From: Lineolata rhizophorae
Taxonomy: Eukaryota > Ascomycota > Dothideomycetes > Lineolatales > Lineolataceae
Direction: 5' to 3'
Assembly: GCA_010093515.1 (NCBI GenBank)
Contig: MU001675.1
Span: forward strand, 290,807 to 354,806
DNA: 64,000 bases
The notes beneath the pieces are model-generated. The model was not told the origin of the DNA, searched no databases, and saw only the letters and a program-made list of their open reading frames with translations. Both the position numbers and the translations under genes were made by a program. This document shows, in pieces, positions 1 to 12,388 of the stretch (the first letter of the stretch is position 1; each line of letters starts with the position of its first letter).

Positions 1-1234
1 AAATATTGTCCCACTTATTGTAAGTCAAAACTTCAATCTAAGGAGCGTGTCTATAAAGAAGTCCTAACCTATATCGCGATAGATCGGTAGCGTAGCGTTG
101 GTGTTGAATGATTTAGAAAGTATACGAACTATTATCATTGGTAGCATCCTAACAAATATGTTGTTGGTAAGAACATAAATTCGTATCGCAACGTCACCAG
201 ATTCGAGAAAATATGGAGCTAATACTCAATATCAGGTTCTGGGACTTCTATTCTTCGTAGGTGGCATCCGCCAGAATAAAACAATCGTTTCGCCCGACAG
301 CATAACGACCTCCATCCACGTTATTTCTATCGCTATTCTACTCCTCTCCGTCCTCCTCCGTCCTCTCGCATCACCATCTACAACCGAACCTTCTAGCTCT
401 CCAACTAAGTGTCTGACTCTCTCCCTCACTACCTCCGTATTTCTCCTTGTCCTCTTCGCAACCTACATATTCCTTCGACTCCGCGCCCCAACTTCACCAC
501 CCAAATCTCTTGAAGACATCTCCGACCATATCGAGCGCTGCGGACCTCAAGGAGGCTCTCCTACGTCACGTCCCCGCATTCCTTCAGCATCAACCTTTAC
601 AACCCTCTCACCAACCCCAACGCTCCTACCATCCCAATCTTTCAGTTCTATATCACGACTCCAACCCATACTTACTGCCCTCCTCTTCGCTACATCATCC
701 TTTCTCTTCACTCTCTGCGCCTACACCCTCTTCTCCATAGTAACTGACCCAACCTCCTCTCACATCCTCCCCCACCGCTTCACCACCGCCGTTCTCCTTC
801 CCCTCCTCGCGCAGCCTCTTCGTATCTTCCATGGCCTCTACACAGTTTTGCACGACCACTCCCTTGAAATCGCCACTGCCACCGTCGCAACAAGCAACGT
901 CACGCTCGCGTTATTCGACTTGCCTATTCTATCTTTAGCCGGGTGGATTTTCAAGCATAACGATGTCCTCGTGCCATCTCATGGAAGGAAAGCAGGCTTG
1001 GCGGACGATGTGTACGACGGGGCGGTGCTGCTGGTTGCAGTGGTGGTGGCAGGTTTTGTGGTGAAGAAGGGTTGGTCTAGTTGGTTGGATGGGGCGTTAT
1101 TTCTAGGGCTGTGAGTATTTTAATCTTTCGTCTCTTTACCGAAATCTTTCACTTCGGATCTGGGCTAACTGAGTTTATCTAGGTATGGTATGATTGGCCT
1201 GGGATTTTGGGTGCGTGTTAGCGAGTCGCCTTAG
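1..1234 (+). CDS. Divergent vacuolar Ca2+/H+ exchanger (CAX/VCX)-like protein, 3' part
   Basis: This is the 3' part of a gene whose start lies left of the window. Visible exons are 1-19, 83-166, 236-1110 and 1183-1234, with three phase-consistent GT-AG introns. The joined protein shows two CAX hallmarks: a segment GSILTNMLLVLGLLFFVGG, and a C-terminal block LALFDLPILSLAGWI followed by a hydrophobic stretch and a final helix YGMIGLGFWV. The family exchanges cytosolic Ca2+ or other divalent cations for protons at the vacuolar membrane. The cytosolic loop between the two halves is Ser/Pro/Thr-rich. The acidic signatures usually written GNAxEL and GNAAEH are not present in ordinary form: I read NIVPLI and LLAQPLRI at those places. 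It may therefore be a non-canonical paralogue or a non-exchanging member. The intron at 1111-1182 decides the C-terminus; without it the frame stops at 1114. Confidence 0.72.
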
Positions 1235-2384
1235 CAGTAGCAGCCGAGTTCTTAGGGCGATTATCTTGGTGTAATGGAAATTTTTATTCGCACTTTAGTT
1301 TCCTGGAACAACATCCCGTAGTGCATGAACATGGGACGCGATGTTCAAAATATCAACTACTTAGTGGATGCTAGAGTATTACGAAATATCAGAATATTTG
1401 ATTAAGTGGGGATCACCGAAATTGACGCTCAAAGAGTACATCTGCTGAGCACATTGCCTACCAATTTCCCGTCGTACTCATTTCTTTCTTTTCACAAGCG
1501 CCGTAGGAGTTGTCACAGCACGCTATTACTTGCTCCCGCTTGTGAACTGTCGTCCACTCTGGACAGTGCAATCTCTTCTAAGTGAAATGTGAGGCGACCC
1601 CACGCCTTGCTCTAGAGAAGCAGGCAAGATTGTATTAGAATTGAGTAGAGAAAGGGTTGTCCGCTACAAAGGTCCAAATACGTGTCACATAAACCGCTTG
1701 ACATGTTAGTGTACACGCACGACAACTATTCATTTGCTTCCAATTCTAATCGTGACGAGAACCAGCCAATATGATATGGCCTGCCTCCGTCATTCAGTAC
1801 AAACATCACCTTAACCTTCCATATCTGATTACCATTTGTATCTTTGGCTACCTACGATGGGTCTAACCCTAATACTACACTACTAACTCCCACCAACACA
1901 AAGCTTCGCCTAAAAACCACCGAGTTCCTTGCCCACCCGCCCATCCATCCATCTCTCTCCCGTCCTAGTTATGCACTTCAAACAAGACAAGTCATCCAGA
2001 CGGGACCACGCTCACCAAAACGAAAAACAGTATACACTACAGCTCCGCATCGAAAATAAAGACAAAGCAACTGAGAGAAATGAGTTACCGTGCGACCTTC
2101 CTTTCACCCATGCGTCCGCCCACATAAGCAAACGGATGCCGAGTGGAAGCCAAAGAAAGGGAAAAGAAGCTTGCCAACCTGGATGGAATGCCGCGACCTC
2201 TCCGCGACCTCTCCAACCCGACCAAAGAGAAGCATGACTTCGTGCATCGATCCATGGACAGAATACAAAACACAACCGTCTCTTGAAAAGAGAAGAGCTA
2301 CCCACCCAGTCGACATTGTCCCCCAAACCCCGTTCCATACCCAACCTGCTACACCACTCCTCTCCTCTCCTAAATACGCCCTCC
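1235..2384. other. Intergenic stretch between convergent genes
   Basis: About 1.15 kb lies between the stop of the exchanger gene (plus) and the stop of the F-box gene (minus). Only short overlapping frames without family resemblance are present, so it should hold the two 3' UTRs. I see no RNA gene or repeat here. Confidence 0.6.
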
Positions 2385-5300
2385 TTACAATCTCCCGTGC
2401 CTCGCCTTAAACACCTCCACCTTATCATCGTAGAATAAAATCTCCCTCAGTCTCAGCTTCGGGCCCTGGCGCCTCCTCCTCCTCACCTCGCCCTGCCAAG
2501 CCACCGCCTCGCTATCATCGCTATCCCAATAACTCGCCCCATCATCCTCCTCTCCATCCTCGTCCGCGCCATCGCCATCACCTCCATATCCATACACATC
2601 CTCATCGTCTTCATCCTCCTCCTCCTCGTCCGCCGTGTCGTCCTCGTCCGAAGCGTCGTCTGAAGCGGTGGCATCGTCTTCATCATCCACGTCCTCCTCG
2701 TCGGCTTCCGAATCGTCGAGGTGATTGTGGTGATGATGGTGGTGATGACCTTGTTGAACCACCACTACCGCCGGACCAGCACCCGCCACAGCATTGCTCA
2801 GGCCAGGTACACCGTCCGCGCCTCCCACGCCATCATCGTCGTCTTCGTCAAAGTCATTTGTCTGGCCGAGGCCCGCAGGCGGGATAGGCGGCGGTTGCAC
2901 GGGTGCGTTGCCGCCGAAGAGTTGGAACTGTGTCACGACTGGAGGCGGAGGTGGGGGATTGGCCTGCGTGTGCGTGTGATGATGGTGATGGCCGTGGCCT
3001 TGCCCAAGATGGTGATGATGCCCGCCCCTCGCTGAATCCCAGTCACGCGGCTTGTTCTCCAGCAACTCAAAACACTTGTTCTGCACGCCCATATAGCACA
3101 ACTCAATCTCAGGCCGCAGATGGATGATGTCCACAATCTGCAGTGCCAGCTCGCGAGCGTCGATATTGTTGCCATGCGCGTGATCCGCGATGTGTGGCAC
3201 GTACAGGCTACGCAGATGCGGCAGGTTGGGGAGGCTTTGGAGGAAGAAGTGCCAGTCGCGATATTCGAGGCAAGCACCTAGCTCGCGCAGACGGGCCATA
3301 CGTCCGCTTGTCAGGAACTCGATGTCTGTGCGACGCAGCATCCAGCGGCGCCACCGGGTTGAACCGGTCGTAAGGCCGCCATCAAGGTCGCGATCTCCTG
3401 AGTCGATGAGGAGTTTCGTTAGGGAGCGCGAATGGCGGCGAATGGGTCCGCGGAAAATAGCGTCGGTAGGAACGGAGGAAGAGTAGAAACGGCCACCTTC
3501 TTGCAAGAAGAGCACTTCGAGACTGTTGGGTGCGAGCGTCTCCTTGAGGAAGGAGATCAGCGCGTTCGAGACGGTGTTGGTATGCACCTTTTTGAGCGCG
3601 AGAGGGTATGCCGTCTTCGGGAAGGCATGGCCAGGGCGGGCACCATTTGCGCCACGGAGCTGCGCCCTGCCAATTGCCTTATCCGCCATACCGAATCCCA
3701 TTCCTGTTCCCATACCCGCACCCACTCCAACACCACCACCTAACCTCCCGCCCCTCTTCAGGAAGTCATCGCTTTCCTTAGGCGTGTAGGTCTTCTTCAG
3801 CGCTTTCCAGAGCTGTTCGTGGTTTTGGCAATGAAGAAGCGTCAGGCTCGTCAGCTGCGTCCAGTCGATCGCCTTCTGCATCACCGACACAGCCAGCGGG
3901 ACGCGCTCGAGCTCAAGCGTATGTAGGCGCAGCTTGCCACGCAGCGGAGGTCCAAGCGGCCATGTGTGTTGGGCGGCGGAAGAACTGCTGCCAGCCGACG
4001 CTTCAGGCGAAGAGGACGCATTCGACATGCCAGTGTGTGGCGACATGCTCGTAAACGAATCGGCCAGCGGCGAGACCGGAGGCGCACCTGAGCCCGCCGA
4101 GGCAGTTTTGCTCGTCTCGGAATTCGCCAGTTCTTCACGCGCCAGCCTCGCCTTCTTCGCATCCCATCGCATATTATACACGCGGCCGACGATAACACCC
4201 AAGATACCGCCCAGCCGCTTTTCGCCGGCCCTGCTTCCGACGCCGTAACGCACTCCACCACCAGGCCATGCGCCCTTTCCGATCTCCGCCTCATCGGCGC
4301 CAGTGAGATCCTCGCCGTAGTCAACCTGAACGGCGTCTCCTTCCCACGGCTGCACCCAGTCTTTGCCCTGCGTTTGACGTGCGATGCCGATCCGAAGTTC
4401 GCGCAGTACGTCCTGGCTGCGGGCCACAAGCACGCTCAGTTCGTCAAGGTTGGGAAGCTCGTCCACGTCTAATGCTGATATGCTCTCTAGCGCGGGTAAC
4501 ACGCTAAAGTTGGGATGCTCGATACGGTCGAGGGCGGCTTGCGATGCTGCGGTAGCGGCCGCGGTAGCCTGTGTTGAAGTGACCGCCGCGCCGTTCACAT
4601 TGGTGGACGAGATGTGAGGCGTGACCGCAGGCGCAGATGTGCCAGGCGGAGGCGGAGGTGGTGGTGGCATAGGTGCGAGAGTAGGGATCGGCGGCGGCGG
4701 GGAAGGAAGCGAATTCGCGTCGAGGGAAGAATTGTCGTGGAACCGAACCCAGACTTTCTTGAGCTTGCAGGGCAGAGCGTCGTCGCGGTCGGCGAGGGAA
4801 CCCAGCGAGAGCCATACGTCGCGAAGGACACCCGTAGGCATGTCCCACACGAAGGATTCCAAATTACGCATACGGGCAATAGCCAATGCCACGAGCGTGC
4901 CCAGCATCTTACCACTCTCCTTACTAATGAGGTATTCCTGAACCCACTCTGTTGGGCCATTGCCCAGGCTGAACTTCTTTGTATACATTGCGTAGGAATT
5001 GCCATAGCGGCGTCGACGTAACGGATAGTAATGTTTGATACCGGCCCTAGAGTATTCGGCAACGCTGCTTTCAGGCGGAGGTCTCGAGGCTAGAAGCCCA
5101 GGGCCTATCGATGTAGTAAGTCCGCTAGATTGCTGGATAGCTCGTTTCTCGGCCGCCCGCCGAGCCGTCCATTCCCTGGGTATATTCTCACCAAAGAACT
5201 CCTCTCCACGCACAAGTGTGGAGAGCCCATACGTCAAAGCATCGACACCAGGGCGTGTATCAGTGTGCGTACTCTGGTCAGGCCAGACGATGTCGAAGCG

Positions 5301-5907
5301 AGCGTAGATCGAGGGGACTGTAAGCGAGTGGAGGACGGAATGGCATCGAGCGAGAGATGTAAGATCGTTTGAATGTGGGAGCTGTTGGTCGACCTGTTAG
5401 AAATCTGACCGCGGCCAAAGGCCATGGATTGAATATGTATCGACCTGATTCTTAAAGCACAAAGCAACAGGTAGGTCCGCGTACCTGGTTGATGATCTCC
5501 TTCAAAATTTCGACTGGCAGATCGAGCAGCCTCAGTGGGCCTTTCTTCTCCTTCTTGTCCGTGACGGCGCTCCATTCCTTCTCCTTGCCCTTCAACAGTC
5601 GCGACAAGCTTGCATGAGCGCTTTTGCCCACGCCGTTAGTCATCTCCGTGGGCAGGTCTTGCGGCACATCCGACTGCTCTTCCGAACCCTCCTCCACGCC
5701 GTTTGACGGACTTAAAGCGAAGTCGATCTCTTCTACATCATGGAAGTCCTCGCTCGTCAAGAAGTCGCCCTCATCCGGCTGCGGATCCTCCACTTCGGAT
5801 CGTTCCAACTGCTCTTCCGTTTGGTCCAGCGCATCCTGCGTGACTGCACCCGCAGTTCCTTCGCCGCCGGATGGCAGCGCCGTCCTGGATGCCGCCGACG
5901 ATGGCAT
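2385..5907 (-). CDS. Large F-box protein with His-rich and acidic C-terminal tail
   Basis: Two exons, 5907-5485 and 5393-2385, are joined across a 91-nt phase-0 intron (GTACGC donor, ACAG acceptor) and give 1143 residues. The F-box spans the splice at about residues 122-180: RLLDLPVEILKEIINQ continues into a segment ending YARFDIVWPDQ. F-box proteins are substrate receptors of SCF ubiquitin ligases. The middle of the protein is leucine-rich with repeat-like character, which suggests substrate binding. The C-terminal third carries several polyhistidine runs, polyproline and a long Asp/Glu-rich tract before a basic end. No partner gene is adjacent. The substrate cannot be told from sequence. 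The start codon is the first in-frame ATG of the open exon. Confidence 0.82.
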
Positions 5908-7377
5908 CTTGCTTTGTATCGGACGCTGGTCTGCTTGTTTCCTATTCGCGTTCGCCGCGGCTCCCTCTCCAGCCGCAGGCTCGCCTGCCGCTAGCCCGTC
6001 GCGCGCTTCTCCGTTGCGCCAGCGTGCGCGCTATCAGACGGTCGAAAAAAAGCGCAGCGAAGAGGGCAGACGGTAAGAGGGAACGAAAATCTAAAGCGAG
6101 GCAACCAAAGTAGTCGCAATAAGTAGCGTAGCAGGCTAGCTAAGCGCAGGAGATGACGGCTTGACCGGCCAGCTAGCCTGTGAGCTATCCGTCAGGCTCG
6201 ACGAAGAATGAAGACATGGAGATCATACCTGGTATGGAGCACTGGCAACGAGGACGAAGCGAGCTCTAGGGTTCGAAGGTTGAGGAGTATTCCGTAGAGT
6301 AGGAAGCTTGGCGAGCGAGATAGAATAAAGTTTGCTGGCGTGGCCCAACTGTGGGTCCGCTATCGCAAGGCGCCGGTGGTGGCCTGGTTGGTGGCCGGAT
6401 TTGGGGCAAAAAGCGCAATGCGGTTTGAGCCTGCGATGCGTATGTATGCGCTGGCAGTCAGTTATTCCAGCGGCGCGCCAGGCGAGCGATAAGAAGTCGG
6501 CGCGCGCGCGCTGGCATTCGCAGAGCCTCCAGTCAGCGAGTGCGATGTGGGCGTGTGGGCGAGGTGTGAGTGGCCTCTTGAGCGATTGGGGAGAGTGCGT
6601 CTTGTTGGTGGTTGATTGGCGATTGGGGCTGTGGGGGGTGGTGCAGGCAAATACCGGGGTATTACTACACATTGAGGAGCGGACCCTCGGACGCGGCTGC
6701 CTGGGGAAACGGCAGGGAAGTAGGGTTATGTAATCCGGATGCGGAAAAATAACAGTCCCCAAACGCTGCAGTTTTGCCAAGCTCGGTAAGCGCCTTTTCA
6801 CTCTTACGCCGCAAGGTTCGACCACAACCTTGCGGGCATTCCTTGCAATTTATTTCAAGAGTTAGTACGCACTACGGACCATAAGCTCGCCACTCTGGAA
6901 GCCGAAATGCGGCTCCTAGCAAGTTAAAACGAATCTGCTGCGGATAGCGATTGGCCAAGGGGTGGTCCATCGGTACCGACGACTAACTCTTTGCGGCTGA
7001 AAGCAAGTGTGCCTATACCCTTCCGCTCAAGTAAACGCCTAAGTTCTTTTTGGCTGCCGCTCGCCCGGGTTTCACCGGCTACTTGCTGAATTCGCAGATA
7101 ATAAGATATTTGGTACATAGAATCATACACTACTTGAACATCATGAACAGAGCACCGCAAGCAACGAACGCAGATATCCTCCCGCTCTCCGCACTAAAAT
7201 CGCCTTCTAGGACGTCAACACAAGCAATACGCTGACACTGACACTCTGCCGCTCTTTCCATTAACCTCTCCGGCCTTAAGGTGTCGGCACCGGCTCCCTC
7301 CACTCCCATGCCCCCAAACGCCCAGAGCTAGACACCCTCAAAAACAAGGAAGACGTTCAAAAACTCAAGAGCAAGAG
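5908..7377. other. Upstream region of the F-box gene and 3' flank of SMC6
   Basis: This 1.47-kb stretch separates two minus-strand genes. Open frames are short and unlike known families. It contains a CG-alternating tract near 6497-6512 and a perfect hairpin at 6809-6835, listed separately. It should carry the F-box promoter and the SMC6 3' UTR. Confidence 0.5.
6809..6835. repeat. Perfect 10-bp inverted repeat with 7-nt loop
   Basis: The arms CCGCAAGGTT (6809-6818) and AACCTTGCGG (6826-6835) are exact reverse complements around the loop CGACCAC. It lies about 0.9 kb upstream of the F-box ATG. It could be a protein-binding palindrome or a transcript hairpin. Function is unknown. Confidence 0.6.
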
Positions 7378-10300
7378 CTAGGACCCAAACGGCAGCGTTG
7401 TCTGTCCCCTCTCTGGATCGCTCATCTTAATGATCTTGACGTCATTGCCAAAACTTTGGTTGCTCATGGACTGCGGCGTGATGAAGATGTACTGACGCGA
7501 AACGGAACGACGCGACGCTTGAATCTGCAAACGGGAATCAGTCAGTCACCAACCGTCCGAAAGCCAGAGATGGGGCCGGACGGAAGCGGGCACTCACAAT
7601 CATCTTCATGCTAACGTCCCGATTGACGCTGTCCATGAACACGTCAAACTCATCCAGACATCTAATCGGGCTGCCCATAGCCTCCCAAAGCGCCAGCAAC
7701 AGGCAAATGGTCGAGAAGCTCTTCTCCCCACCGCTCAGCGTCTTGGCCTCTCTGCCCCTATCGCTCTCCCTCGTAATGTCTGGCTCGATCTTCAACCGCA
7801 GCTCTTTCAAGCTATGCAGGATTTCGAGCTCGCCGCGGAACGTGCGCTCCGAGAGCAAATACTGAAAGAGAACCTTGGCGCGATTGGAAATGAAACGGCG
7901 AAACTTACGCCACCGGTCTTGCCTATCCTGTAACGACATCTTGTACCGCTGCGCTTGGGACACCGTGGACTCGAGGTCGCGCTTCGCCTTGTCAAATACG
8001 CCCTTCATTTCAAGGGCGCAGGCGGCAAGCTCCTCGCGTGTACCGCCTAAGTTGGCGTGCGAGTTGCGCAGTTCGCCCTCCATTGTGATGTACATCTGAT
8101 GCAGCTCTTCTGCAGACGGGCAATCTTCGGCGATTGGGACTCGGGGGCAAATATTCGACGCCTTCTGCTCGAAGTCCCTGACCACCTCGGCCTGCTGCTC
8201 GCAGATTCCCTGATGCTCGGCCAACTCCGTTTCGGCTGCCCGCAAGTCGTCGATGGCCTTGTTCTTCTCGCAGACGGCATCGACGCGCTTGCGCTCGAGG
8301 CGTTCGAGACGCTGTTCTGCCTTCGCGAGGCGCTGCTGCGCCTCTTCGACCTCGACCCTCGCAGCTTCGACCTGCTCCTCGAGCTGGCGCTTCGCCTCCC
8401 GCAACTCGTCCTTGGCTTGGATCATTTCCTGAAACTGGTTCTCGGCAATCCGCTTCGAATCTTTTGCCGTGTTGATCTGGTCTTGGAGCGTCTCGAGCAT
8501 GCCGGCACGGGGTGCCGACGCGTCGAGCTCGTCGACGAGCCGATCAGCTTCCTCGGCCGCGCATTGGTGGTCTACTTCGACCTTCTTGAACCGGTGGATT
8601 TGGCCCTCGCGCTGCTGCACAGCCTGCTTTCTCGCTTCACCAAGCTCCTGCTCGCGAGTCTCCAACTCAACCATTTCGTGCATCAGCTGCGCCAGCACTT
8701 CTTCTTCCGCCTTGATGCGGTCCTGAATGTTGGTCTGCATGCGAGGATTTTTGCGCCAGGCCTCGATCGGAGACGTCGTCTCTTGGCCTGACGATGTGAA
8801 ACCGATGCGGATGCCTTCGCTGCTACTACCATCTTGGAAGCAATAACACTGCCGGACATTAACAGGGCGTTGGCCGCGGGTCATGAAGTCCATGGCGTCA
8901 GAACGATTCTCAATGAGGACGGTTTGCTCGATGCCGTTAGCAATAACAAGCTGCTTGCGAACGAGCGGGTTGTCGATCCTGAGAGCACGGTCCCATGTCA
9001 ATAAGTCAGCCGCAGGCTCGTTGGCGCTGGTATCAATGGGCCGTGGGTCGCTGATGAAAATAGGAGCCTCGCAATTTGTGCGGCGCATGAGTTCCGACAG
9101 CTTCGTTTGGTCTTCTTTGGACGTGACGAGGAAAGCGTTGAGGGCCGCACCGAACGACTTTTCGAGGACAGAAGACCACCGTGGCTTTAATAGCGTAACA
9201 TGACGGCCAATGGGCCCTACTGGCTTCTTGTAGAAGTGCTGTGCCTCGCGTTCAATGGCTGCCAATAGATTTTGCATGTTAGCGAAGTATGCGCTATGCC
9301 AGTTATCTCTCCCTTGGCCAAGATTGCGGATCTGAGTCTTCTTCGCGTGGACTTTGTCACGCTGCTCGCGCACCTGCGGCTTAGACTGCCTCAAAGCCAA
9401 GTCGGCTTCGTTCACGGCTCTATCCAGGCGAGCGAAACTACGTTCGATGTCTTTCTTCTGGGCATCGAGCGCATCCCTGCGTTCTTTCGCTTCCTGTATC
9501 ACAGCCATCATACGCGCATTCTCCGGGCCATTGGCAGACTCTTGTCGGTTGCGTTCAGCTTCGAATTCCCACTCGTACCCCTGGATCTCCCTAGTAGAAG
9601 CATTGATTTCATCACGAAGCTGTCGCTCATTCTGAAGAAGTTCGCGGCGTTGGACATGATTGTCGTTGAGGTCGTCCTGCGCTCGCCGAAGCGCAGCGCT
9701 CGGCTGAGCCAGTTGCTCTCGCAATTGTTCGACTATCTGGTTCGCCTGATCCGAATTTGTCTCGTTGCTCTCCAACTGTGTAGTTTTGGCATCGACCGTG
9801 TCTCTCAAACGCTCAACATTCGTCTCGTAGCCTGTTGTTTCGTTCTCTAGTTGCGCCAGTCGCGCCGCCTGCTCGCTGACCTGCTTCCATGCCATGCGAT
9901 TGCAGACCTCGTTGATCTTGGCCCGGAGTCCCTCATGACGCAGCGCAATGTCTAACTTCCTCTGCGCTTCTCTAGCATTCTGCTCGTGGACCTTGATGTC
10001 CTCGCGCTGCCGGTCCGTCTTCATTTCGAGTGTCTCGAGGCGCTCAACTATAAGCCGGTAATCATTGTCGAGCTGTTGCAGGTTGGTCCCCTTGATGAAG
10101 AATTTGTATTTCTCGGCGGCAGAGGACGAGTGCAAGAACTGGCGCGCCATATCCTGGGTGAGCACGTTCATGGGATTCTCGAGCTGCAGTACAAAGTGGT
10201 CCAATATATCGTCAAGTTCTTGCTTCTTGTTGGAAACAATCTTGCCGGCGGCGTTTTTAACCTTAAAGCTCGAGGCACCGGACGTGGTGAAGTGGCGCTC

Positions 10301-11116
10301 AACGATGACGGCACGGCCATACTCGTCTGGTTTGTACGCTGCTGATCCTTCGTTCTTGATTTGAACCGATAAGGTAGCAGAATCCTGTCCCTCCTTAATG
10401 AAACTCTTCAAGCTCTGCCCTCTATTTGTACTCGTCGCCTTCCCACCCAAACACAGGGTAAGTGCGGTTAACACTGCGCTCTTTCCGCTACCATTATGGC
10501 CAATGATAAAATTGATCAATGGGCCAAGCTTGACCTGGAGCTTCGCGTGGCACATGAAGTTATAACACCGCACTTCCTCGATAATCCCCGCCTCTGCTGG
10601 GGTGTTCTGCCGGTCGCGCTCGCGCCGCAATTTCATCTCCAGAAAACGCTGCACCCGCTCTCTGTCCTCTTGTTCATACTGTAGGTCCTCGAAATTGGCG
10701 TCACGCAGTGTTTCGTAGTCTCGGATCAGGGCCTGAGTGCTAGGAACGGGATCTTGAACAGCAACGACATTAGGGGCGGCACCGTTCGTGACCGGGGGGC
10801 CAGTGACGGTACTAGTGTCATCGTCCTCGGTAGATTCGGACACAGAAACATCATCATTGGTGTCGTCCACGACGGTTTCGGCGTCGCCGTCAGCGGTGGT
10901 AGCTCTTGAGAGACGGGCGCGTTTGCGCTAAGGGATAATGTTAGCTGTTCTCTCGTCCTAGACAAAAACACGACCGCAACGCGCGACATCTCATCAACAT
11001 ACCGAGTCTCTTCTTGAGTCGTCTGCCACGGATTCATTGTCGTAGTCCTCAGGCACGCCGTACAACTCCTCATCCGTTGTGACGCGCGCGCGCTTCGACA
11101 CGCGTGCGGGCGCCAT
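7378..11116 (-). CDS. SMC6: SMC6, subunit of the SMC5/6 genome-stability complex
   Basis: Three exons, 11116-11003, 10927-7598 and 7524-7378, give about 1196 residues with both introns in phase 0. The product is an ATPase arm of the SMC5/6 complex, which acts in recombination, replication-fork repair and SUMO-linked chromosome maintenance. The Walker A motif GHNGSGKS is at about residues 181-188. Long charged coiled coils flank a hinge region in the middle. The C-terminal head has the ABC signature [10 protein letters not shown] and the Walker B region [10 protein letters not shown]. The last exon supplies the conserved end with RQYIFITPQ. The short first exon is basic (KRARV) and looks like a nuclear localisation signal. 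The length agrees with fungal SMC6. The GTG-initiated frame at 10870 is only an internal codon; the ATG at 11116 joined by the first intron is the better start. Confidence 0.95.
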
Positions 11117-12388
11117 GGCGAAGTCAGAGCACAAATGTTTCGCAGGAGGTGTTTCGAAATCAGTCGCGACTGGTGTCGCAAACACAGACCGGTTTACCCG
11201 GGAAAAGCGAAATGTCCGTATAGTCGGCTGGGTGCTGCTAGAGCAAACGAGTCTGCCGACGAAAGAGCGCACAATGCCAGCAGACGCGCTCCCGGGATAC
11301 ACGCGCTCTCCGGCACTAAGTGGGGCCGGCCCTGCGCCTCGCTTCCATTTTTATCGCGCCCTTCGCCAGGGCATATCGCCCCAACCGAGCGTCGCGCTAT
11401 CACATGATTCATGGTCATCAGGAACTGTTCGACATATGTAGTGCTGGGGCTTCAGGATTTATATGACAAGGGCATTTTATTTAGTATGCTTCGTGACTCG
11501 CTAATCACGTCCATATAGCGAGCCAGCCAAGCATTCATTTTGAATACGTTGTTCGTGGATATTTCCTTATCCAAGGATCTACTCCCTATGCAAGAGCGGG
11601 TTCGAACAGGATCATCATCTTACGCTCTCAAGATTCACGAGGTAGCTTATGCCAGACTACTGTCTTGTAAACCATGTTGATTTAGGCGGCCTATATCGTA
11701 AAGGGCACGCTAATTACACTCCACTTCTTCTCGCCCAAAAAGTATGCTACCCAATTTCCCTTGAACATGTCCAATATCTTCGTACACGGTTGTCATTATC
11801 ATCACTTCCCCAAACTCAATCAAGGTCGGCACAGGAATGCTCCCTCCTCACTCCAGCTATTTCAAATTCAAAGCATTACTTCGTTTAGACCAAACGCCCA
11901 CCTCTGAGTCCTGTCGCCACCTAAAGGCGCCACATAGCAAGCCCACCACACGTAGTAGTCCAAACCCTCCTGAGCCTTAAATCAAGCCAAGAACTTGACC
12001 TAACGCCCAGCGTACCATCCAAACGTGGAAGCCAAAGACCGCCTTCCGCCTTATGAGACGCCTCGGCCCCTATATGAATTGTCCCATTGCATCGTCCCAC
12101 ATGACAGCATGAGGCACACAAAATTGGCATTGAAAGCATCGAAAAGCAGAGATTACAAAAGGTAGAAAACAAGGTTGTGAACTCTCCAGCCAGATGCCTG
12201 TCCTTCCCAAAATAAAAACAAAAGCGGCAATGAGTCGGCGTCCATAATACAAATTGACTTTCAACAACCAGCGCATGATGGGTGTCACAATGGTCCTTAA
12301 GGTGTACTTTATACTGGCAAGTAAGGTAACAGTCAAAGGCAACAAGAGTGTCCAAAATCAGTTGTGGTATTACGTGCGCAAGTCGGAC
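11117..12388. other. SMC6 promoter and 3' flank of the second F-box gene
   Basis: About 1.27 kb without a supportable gene. It lies upstream of the SMC6 ATG and downstream of the next minus-strand gene. ACGCG cores, which resemble Mlu-box half sites, occur near 11283 and 11299, but single copies prove little. Confidence 0.45.

Noticed and set aside
11580-11620. Possible tRNA B-box (GGTTCGAA) near 11590
   Set aside because: No A-box, cloverleaf pairing or acceptor stem could be built around it.
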